Source of the DNA: Phyllostachys edulis
Taxonomy: Eukaryota; Streptophyta; Magnoliopsida; Poales; Poaceae
Assembly (NCBI GenBank): GCA_036346405.1
Contig: CM070548.1
Location: 58,464,611 to 58,528,610, forward strand
Direction: 5' to 3'
Length of the DNA: 64,000 nt
In this document: piece by piece, positions 57,101-64,000 of the stretch
How the letters are laid out: the number at the start of each line of letters is the position of its first letter
How positions within the stretch are numbered: the stretch's first letter is position 1
Notes under the pieces: generated by a model
Seen by the model: only the letters and a program-made list of their open reading frames with translations
Database searches by the model: none
What the model was told of the DNA's origin: nothing
Translations under genes and position numbers: made by a program

Positions 57101-60100
57101 GCAAGGACAAGGGATGGGCGACAGCATGGCGAGGTCGGCGCAAATCACACATGCATGGGGCGACGCGACGCTCCGTCCCGGAGGAGGAAGACGGGCCGAC
57201 AAGAGGGGGCCAGCGCCGAGAGAGAAGGGAGAGAGAGGGCGCGTGTGGAGAGCGAGATCCGTCCGATCTGACGGACGGTGGCGAGGGGGCTCAGGAGGGC
57301 GGTCTTGGGCTTAACAGGATGGGCCAAGGGGAAAACGCCCAAAGGAAAAGGAGGGAATTTCTAAGGCTTTTTCTTTTTAGAAAATACCGTAAAAGCAAAA
57401 GGAATTTTAGAAAATAGTTTAAGACGTCCAAAAATTCTTGGAAAATTCACAAAATCCCTTGAATTATTTAGGGCTTAGTAAAAATATTTTCAAATTCACT
57501 ATTGCTTTTAATTTTGGCAATTAATTATTTTTAACATAAGGCCAAGGAAAAACCAAATTAAAATCCAACTAAACTCACTAAACCAACTTTAATTAGTTCA
57601 AGTTTTATTAATTCAAATTAAACCACTTTTGAAATTCTAAATTACAATTTAAGCTTGAGCAAATTAATAAAACCAAATGGTTCCTTTTTAAGGTTTTCAA
57701 AATTTTCAAAAAGGCCGGAAAATAGGGATGTTACAAACGGCTTCTGTGGTTCTTTTGCAAAAAATGCAATATTTGCAATTGAATATGAATAATAGATGAA
57801 CACGCAATGTAAAACAAATAAACAATATTAATTTAACATTTGTTTTCACAAAGACACAAAGCCTAAATAAATTATTCACACAATCATATGACTTAGATCA
57901 CACAGCTTCCTTCCCAAGTGTTTTATGAAAATCTAACCCTCATGTGAAATCCCCAAGCATGTCCATGACCGCGGACACGGTTATTCGAATAGATTTGTTT
58001 AACACTCTGCAGAGGTTGTCCACTTTATCCACACGATATAACTAGTGTAGCTAGCACTAATCACAATAAAACTTTTTGAAAACTTTATCTCAAACATCGA
58101 CGCTCCTGATGTGTTTTACTGTCGGTACCAACACCCATGAAGGAAATTAGTCCACCGCACACCGTTGGATAGGGAAGCAACGAACCGTCCCCTGATGTGA
58201 GTCGACACGGAGACAGAAACACACCTCCACCCTGGCATCAATGTTGAGGCTCCACAACCTGCTAAGTTAGGCCCATCCCATACTAGGCATATGGTCGTAC
58301 AGCTGTGGCTCAGTTCAATAGCGCACAAAGTTAAGTCCTCAATTGACCAAGGCAAAACTTTCAATTTCTAACTAAACAATCATTCTTTTCAAATCCCAAG
58401 CACTAAGCTCCACCATATCACAGAGTTTCCACCATTTGCCTTAGTCTAAATCCTTTCTCACCCTGTTGGTTAAGTGCAACATAGGCCATCAACGAGTAAT
58501 AGCACACAACACACACTGTTTTATCACAAAGGTCCATAATCACTTAGTCAGATTCATATTTGCAACTCACATGAAATGATGACTCGTTACATGGCTAAGC
58601 AATTTACTCGTATCTAAGCAACCCACGTTGCTGCTACGATAATACCAACTAATAATGAAGCAATCTAGGGTGACAAGAATCATGACATAACAGTGGACAA
58701 GGTGGTATCAGCAAATTGGATTAATAACTGAACCCAAAACCATTTAAATACATACTTAAAGTAAATGCATTAATTTGAATCAAAGTAATTTTGAAAACTG
58801 GATGCAATAAGATCAAAGGTACAACATGGCTTGGAATAGATCTTGGTACTACTCTTGATCTTGGTGCACTCCTTCTTCTTCAAAATTCCCGAAGAATCAA
58901 TGTCTACTCGCAAATGAAGCAAATAAACAATAAATAAATAAATAATAGAGATAAAACAAACTCCAAAAATTAAATAAAAATATAATTATAATAGAGCTCG
59001 AATTTAGATGAATTTAGAAATTTGAATGGGCTCAATCGGAGTTTGGATGAAGAAGATATGGCTTTTGGAAGTTCAAACCCTAAAGAAATACCTAAAGTGG
59101 AATTTCTGGATTATTCCTAATTAAATTTCTATGGAAAAAATCAGAATATGACGCAAGCTGACCTTAGCCCTGGGATTTTTTGAATTAAAATAAATCCAAA
59201 GAAAAGGCTCTGAGGCTGACATGTGGGCCCTCGGTCCATGAACCGTGTCCACGAAACTTGGCCTAGGGTCTACAGGTTCATGGGCTCACGGAACAGTGTA
59301 CCTGACAATGGGACCCACTGTCATACGCACGGTCCACCGTGGATTGAATCTATGGGAGTTAGATTTGGGCAAGGTTTTGGTGTGCCACGCGTGCGCGCAC
59401 GTGGCGCTGATGCGGACGCTACGCAAGATGACACGCATGCACATGCGCTGATGTGGCGATGAGGTGGCGGCTGACTTAGATGGCCACGTCGACAAAATGA
59501 CAGCGAGGCTAGGGTTGTGAAGGTCGTCAGCGATTGACAGTGTCTTGTTAGCGGTGGGTGGTACCAGGAGGTAGAGGGGGCTTAGGCGAACTCGTCGGTG
59601 CACTCATAGGTGAAAATGGTCAACTGAGCGGGCCGACGACTAGGTCGAAGCGAAGCTAGGGCTATGGGCTCAATAGGATCTGCTCTCTGGTGATGCTCTG
59701 GCGGAACCAAGGTGACTAGGGCGAAGCGCAGCTCCGTGCGATGTCAACAGCAGTGACGATGGAGCTCGAACGGCACTAACGGCAGAGCAATGGCTCGTCG
59801 GAGTTGGCGGTAGCGTAATCTCTTCTTTGAGTTCCTCCGACGGCTAGGGTTAAGCGCTGGGGTTTTGGCGACTAGGGTTGAGGTGCGAAGCTCGAGGGCT
59901 ACCCCTCCCTTTATACCCGGTGTCTCGGGAGAGTCCTGGGCACAACTGCCCAAAACGGCACGCGGCGGCGGAGATCGAATCGTAACATATTCGGAGACGA
60001 TGAACAGTAGATCCAGTGGGACCCACATGTTAGTGGCTAAGGCTCAGACAAGGTTGTGTCGCACACGACACAGTGAGGATGGAAAGTGGGACCAAGTGCA

Positions 60101-60536
60101 ACTACATGTGGAGGTGAGAGGGGGACACTGACATGTGAGGACCACATGTCAACAGAGGCGAGCGCGAGCACGGCTGTGCTGGGCCACACAGGACTGGGCT
60201 GAGGCGAAATAGGGTTGGGTTTCGGCCCAAACCTGTTTATGAGATTTTAATTAGATTTTCCTTTTTAGAAAATACAGTAAATCAAATTGGCAAATTGAAA
60301 ATAGCGAATGAACTCGGAAAAATTCTAGAAAAATATTGAAAATATATCCAAGCACATAGAACCCAAATAAAATAGTTTTGACAATTTTTAATGTTGACTT
60401 TAATCATATTAAATGGTTTTGATATTGAAAGTCCATGTTTATGCTTTAAATAAAATTTAAAAAAACTCAAGGGTGAATTTTCCAACTACTAACTATTCAA
60501 AAGATTTTTAAAAGCTCAGAAAATTGGGATGTTACA
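54111..60536 (-). repeat. 3' LTR of the minus gypsy element, interrupted
   Basis: Plus-strand limits tgttaggacc (54111) and gggatgttaca (60536). Net length without the nested solo LTR and one target copy is about 3.06 kb. TATAAA on the minus strand is at 59910-59915. The flank at 54106-54110 is gttac; its partner is outside the window. Confidence 0.85.
54372..57735 (-). mobile_element. Gypsy solo LTR nested in a gypsy LTR, TSD aatgg/aacgg
   Basis: tgtcgggacccc...gggatgttaca, 3364 bp. Flanks 54367-54371 aatgg and 57736-57740 aacgg differ by one base. The split sequence is continuous with LTR sequence seen near 47100 (read in reverse). A very GC-rich block at 56400-57320 holds many chance ORFs. 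TATTTAA on the minus strand is at 56844-56850. Confidence 0.88.
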
Positions 60537-60551
60537 AACCTCCCCCCTTAA
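60537..60551 (-). promoter_or_regulatory. Polypurine tract of the minus gypsy element
   Basis: Minus strand reads aaggggggaggtt directly before the LTR start TGTAACATCCC. Confidence 0.85.
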
Positions 60552-63370
60552 AGGAATCTCGACCCCGAGATTCAGGATAGCTAGAGAAAAGGCTAGGAAA
60601 CTTGGCTTTCAGCTCTTCTTCACGCTCCCACGTTGCTTCTCCTTCTGAGTAGTTTCTCCACTGAACCTTGAAAAAACAAACGGTCTTGCTTTTGGTTCAA
60701 CGCTCCACGACATCCAAAATCTTGACTGGCTGCTCCATGTAAGTGAGATCTTCTTTTAACTCAATTGAATCCAAAGGAGTTTGTTCTGTCAGCACACTTC
60801 TTCAACTGAGAGACATGAAAGACATCATGCACTCCTGCTAATGACTGCGGCAGTTAAAGCTAATAAGCAACTTCTCCTCAACGACTCACAATCTTGAACG
60901 AACGAAAATATCTAGGGGCAAGCTTCCCTTTGGCATGGAATCTTTGACACCTCTCAACGGAGTAACTCGAAGATAAACAAAATCCTTTGATTCAAAGTTG
61001 AGATCACGACAACGGTTATCAGCATAACTCTTCTGCCTCGACTTGGCTATCTTTAATCATTCTCTGATCATAGACACTTGTTCTTCTGCTTCTTGAATGA
61101 TGTCTGGTCCGAATACCTTACGCTCGGCTGTTTTTGACCAATTCAGAGGGGTTTTGTATGCACGACCAAACAAAGCTTCAAATGGTGACATTTGTAGACT
61201 GGATTGGTAACTGTTGTTGTACGAGAATTCTGCATACGATAAACTTTTATCCCAACTAGTAGCATTAGCTAGAGCACACGCTCTCAACATATCTTCCAAT
61301 ATTTGATTAACTCTTTCAGTCTACCCATCTATCTGAGAGTGATATGCAGTACTGAAATTCAGATGAGTTCCCAAGGCTTCATGCAGACTCTGCCAGAATC
61401 GAGAGATGAATTGAGATCCTCGATCTGACACTATCTTCTTAGGCACACCATGCAGGCTGACAATCCTTGACATATATAACTCTGCAAGGCGATCTCCTGA
61501 GTAAGTGGTTTTGACAGGCAAGAAATGGGCAACTTTCGTCAAACAATCAACTATTACCCAGATCGAATAGTAACCCGATTGGGTCCTGGGCAAACTGGTA
61601 ATGAAATCTGTTCCGATCTCTTCCCATTTCCATTCTAGAATCTTTAGGGGTTGCAACAGACCTGTTGGTCACTGATGTTCTGCCTTTACTTTCTGACATA
61701 CATCGCATAGGGCAACAAACTCTGCAACTTCTCGCCTTAGATTTAGCCACCAGAATTTGTTCTTAACATCTTGGTATATCTTAGTGCTGCTAGGGTGAAT
61801 AGAATACTTCGAGTCATGAGCTTCCTTTAAGATTAACTGTCTTAACCCATCAACATGTGGCACGCAGATATGTCCATTAATCCACAGTATATCTTTATCG
61901 TCTTTGGTGAAGTCCTTGAATTTACCTTCTTCCATTTTAAGCTTGATGTCCTTAATCTCAAGATCATTTGGTTGAGCTTCAAGAATCTATTTCTCCAAGG
62001 TGGACTGTACTTCTAGGGTGGCCACAAATCCTTCGGATACAACTTTCAACCTTAACTTCTGAAATTCCTCTTGAAGTTCTGGACAATTCTCTTTTACTTC
62101 CAAAGCATTGTAATAGCTCTTACGACTTAAAGCATCTATCATGACATTGGCTTTTTCGGGATGGTAGTGGATTCCAATATTATAATCCTTTATTAATTCC
62201 AACCATCTTCTCTATGTCATGTTCAGATCAGACTAAGTGAAAATGCACTTCAAGCTTTTATGATCTGTGTATACCTCACAGCGGTTACCAATAAGGTAAT
62301 GACACCAATCTTTAAAGCATGTAGTACGGCAGCTAGTTCTAGATCATGGATATGATAATTTTCCTCATGAGGTCTCAATTGCCTTGACGCATAAGAGACA
62401 TTCCTTCCTTCTTGCATCCATACGCATCCTAATCCTTGACGTGAAGCATCACAGTAGATATCAAAATCTTCCTGGATATCTGACAGAGTTAACACTGGGG
62501 CTGAAGTCAAACGATTCTTTAATTCTTGAAAACTTTCTTCACAAGCTGGGGTCCAAGTGAATTTTTTTCTCCTTCTTCAACAATTGCGTAAGAGGCTTAG
62601 TAATTGTTGAGAATCCTTCGATGAAGTGTCGATAATAACCCACCATTCCCAAGAAACTGTGAATCTGAGTTACTGTCTTGGGTTGCTCCTAGTGCAGTAC
62701 TACTTTAACTTTACTGGGGTCAACTGCTACTCCCTCGGCTGTCATCACATGACCAAGAAAATCGACTTCCTTTTTTTCAGAAATCACACTTGCTGAACTT
62801 ATCATACAATTAATACCCTCTAAGTTTTTCTAGGATTAACCTCAGGTGCTCAGCGTGTTCTTCTTCTGTCTTGGAATAAACCAAAATATCATCAATGAAC
62901 ACAACTACAAACTTGTGTAAATATTCCATGAATACTTTATTCATCATGTTCATGAAATATGCAGGGACATTAGTCAGACCAAAGTACATGACTAAGAATT
63001 CATAATGTCCATACCGCATAGAGAAAGCGGTCTTCGGTATATCCTTCGGGCAAATCTTCAACTGATGGTAACCTGATCGCAGATCGATCTTTGAGAATAC
63101 TCTGGTTCCTTTCATCTAATCGAACAAATCATCAATTCAGGGCAGTGGGTACATGTTCTTGATGGTGATTCCATTAAGAGCATGATAATCAACGCACATT
63201 CTTATGCTTCCATCCTTCTTCTTGATAAACAAAACTAGCGCTCCCCATGGTGATAAACTAGGTCTCACATAACCTTTCTCAAGAAGTTCTTCAATCTGCT
63301 TCTTCATGTCCACTAACTCATCGGCTGGCATCCGATAGGGTCTTTTAGAGATTGGTGCTATTCTCGGCAC
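60545..63370 (-). pseudogene. Gypsy pol (RT, RNase H, integrase, chromodomain-like end), decayed
   Basis: In minus order, RT at 63370-62810 has KKKDGSIRMCVDY, FSKIDLRSGYHQLKI and FIDDILVYSK with both catalytic Asp. RNase H at about 62510-62300 has DIYCDASRQGLGCVW and HDLELAAVLHALK. The integrase zinc region at about 61840-61670 ends in LCDVCQKVKAEHQ. The integrase core at 61656-61320 has IGTDFITSLPR and VSDRGSQFISRFWQ. A TAG sits where Gln precedes the catalytic Glu, then CALANATSWDKSLSYAEFSYN and SPFEALFGRAYKTPL. The C-terminal part (about 60700-60590) resembles a chromodomain-group tail (VQWRNYSEGEATWERE). Frames change near 62510 and 62220, and stops occur at several codons. Reverse transcription and integration cannot be supported by this copy. 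Confidence 0.92.
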
Positions 63371-63374
63371 TAGA

Positions 63375-64000
63375 TGTAAGACCCGGGATTAACACTCCCA
63401 AATCCTCTGTGTATTTCTGAACTAGTCCCATGATCAGTAGCTAGTCCACACAGTAAACAAATATGGTAACAAAATCATATCACAACTTTATTAATAAATA
63501 ACAACAGAGTTGATTACAAAGGAGGCTTACAGGCCAACAATAAAATAAACACAAATGAAGACGAAGAGGTAGTAGAGTCCAGCTTAATCGCCACAGAACA
63601 ATCGATCGGGAAGCGGCCTAGTCGTCGAGATCCACACCGATGACAAAGTCCTTCTCCTCTGAAATTATTTGCATTAAGCAAGAATGAGCACAACTACCGT
63701 GCTCGCAAGTTACACCGGCCAAGTAATGTAATGACATGCATATATGGATATCTCAAAGGAAAGCTTAATATGGTTGAATTTGCATAAAACAATTTTACGT
63801 AAATACTTGTACTAAGTTTCAAAGCAGTTATTCTATAACTAAAATTCATTTTATAAATCAATTTTATAGTCGATAACATTCACACATGAATGGTGAAGGA
63901 TACCCTCCTATCACATGGCTTCCGCCCAATTCCCATTTAAATAAACTAGTTGATAAAGTCTTTTGAAATCAAAATCCAAGTCTAACTTTGAGTGGCTTTA
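63375..64000 (-). mobile_element. Gypsy LTR inserted between protease and RT, cut by right edge
   Basis: Starts tgtaagacccggg and continues with the same sequence, in reverse, as the plus fragment at 43276-44062. The left flank pentamer is ctaga (63370-63374). Whether it is a solo LTR or the 3' LTR of a full element cannot be seen. Confidence 0.8.

Larger units (their letters stand above)
54111..64000 (-). mobile_element. Ty3/gypsy (chromovirus-like) element, minus orientation, continues past right edge
   Basis: On the minus strand a pol pseudogene (63370 to about 60545) runs into a PPT and then a 3' LTR (60536 to 54111). That LTR is split by a solo LTR. A further LTR begins at 63375 between protease and RT. 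The 5' LTR, gag and protease lie outside the window or to the right of that insertion. Confidence 0.88.

Noticed and set aside
56405..57417. Many overlapping GC-rich frames up to 140 codons
   Set aside because: All lie inside a nested solo LTR bounded by a TSD; composition alone explains open frames on both strands.

Overview
This window looks like repeat-rich intergenic DNA of a grass nuclear genome. The best fit is rice or a close relative, inferred from element style and from a rice-like copper chaperone gene; species identity cannot be proven from sequence alone. Evidence for a plant: a PLS-type pentatricopeptide-repeat gene, a spliced ATX1-type copper chaperone, CACTA and MULE DNA transposons, hAT and Harbinger-like MITEs, and Ty1/copia and Ty3/gypsy LTR retrotransposons. 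Only two stretches look like ordinary host genes: the 5' part of a PPR gene (1-895, minus, cut by the left edge) and the copper chaperone (30305-31089, minus, three exons, intact). Most of the rest is transposon.

Region 1 (about 1411-22440) is a composite of CACTA (En/Spm) DNA. It begins with a CACTA-type terminus and ends with a TAGTG terminus, and is filled with arrays of a cagacggtt / aaccgtctg subterminal motif. It carries a decayed TNP2 transposase (6367-8900) and a decayed second ORF with Transposase_24 and Ulp1-protease modules (about 14890-21597). It also carries apparent passenger genes, notably an intact two-exon F-box-like/Sel1-like gene (2943-3890). At least four copies of the same internal boundary motif show that several CACTA copies are nested or joined. 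A MULE with a MURA transposase pseudogene and a plant-mobile-domain reading frame lies at about 9790-14655. A gypsy solo LTR (15197-18662) interrupts the second CACTA ORF.

Region 2 (22441-32940) is mixed intergenic DNA. It holds a Harbinger-like MITE (TSD TAA), a copia-like LTR split by a gypsy solo LTR (25354-28735), a hAT-type MITE with a perfect 8-bp TSD, the copper chaperone gene with its promoter, and a small minisatellite.

Region 3 (32944-42709) is one complete but mutated Ty1/copia element of about 9.8 kb. It has 2.2-kb LTRs, a PBS matching initiator tRNA-Met, a PPT, and a perfect 5-bp TSD (gctga). Its LTRs hold a 73-bp tandem repeat and a dense array of palindromic ggacctcc/ggaggtc units.

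Region 4 (42775-45405) is a small minus-strand retroelement with about 0.1-kb LTRs, a perfect PBS and a perfect TSD (cctaa). It carries GC-rich non-retroviral sequence and a gypsy LTR piece.

Region 5 (45490-64000) is a stack of related gypsy chromovirus-like elements. A plus-strand element (LTR, PBS, multi-knuckle gag) is split by a solo LTR (TSD taact). It then abuts a minus-strand element whose 3' LTR is itself split by a solo LTR. That element's pol is interrupted by a further LTR running off the right edge.

The history read from the nesting is repeated insertion of one long-LTR gypsy family, mostly reduced to solo LTRs, into older CACTA, copia and gypsy DNA. No operon-like or prokaryotic system is present.
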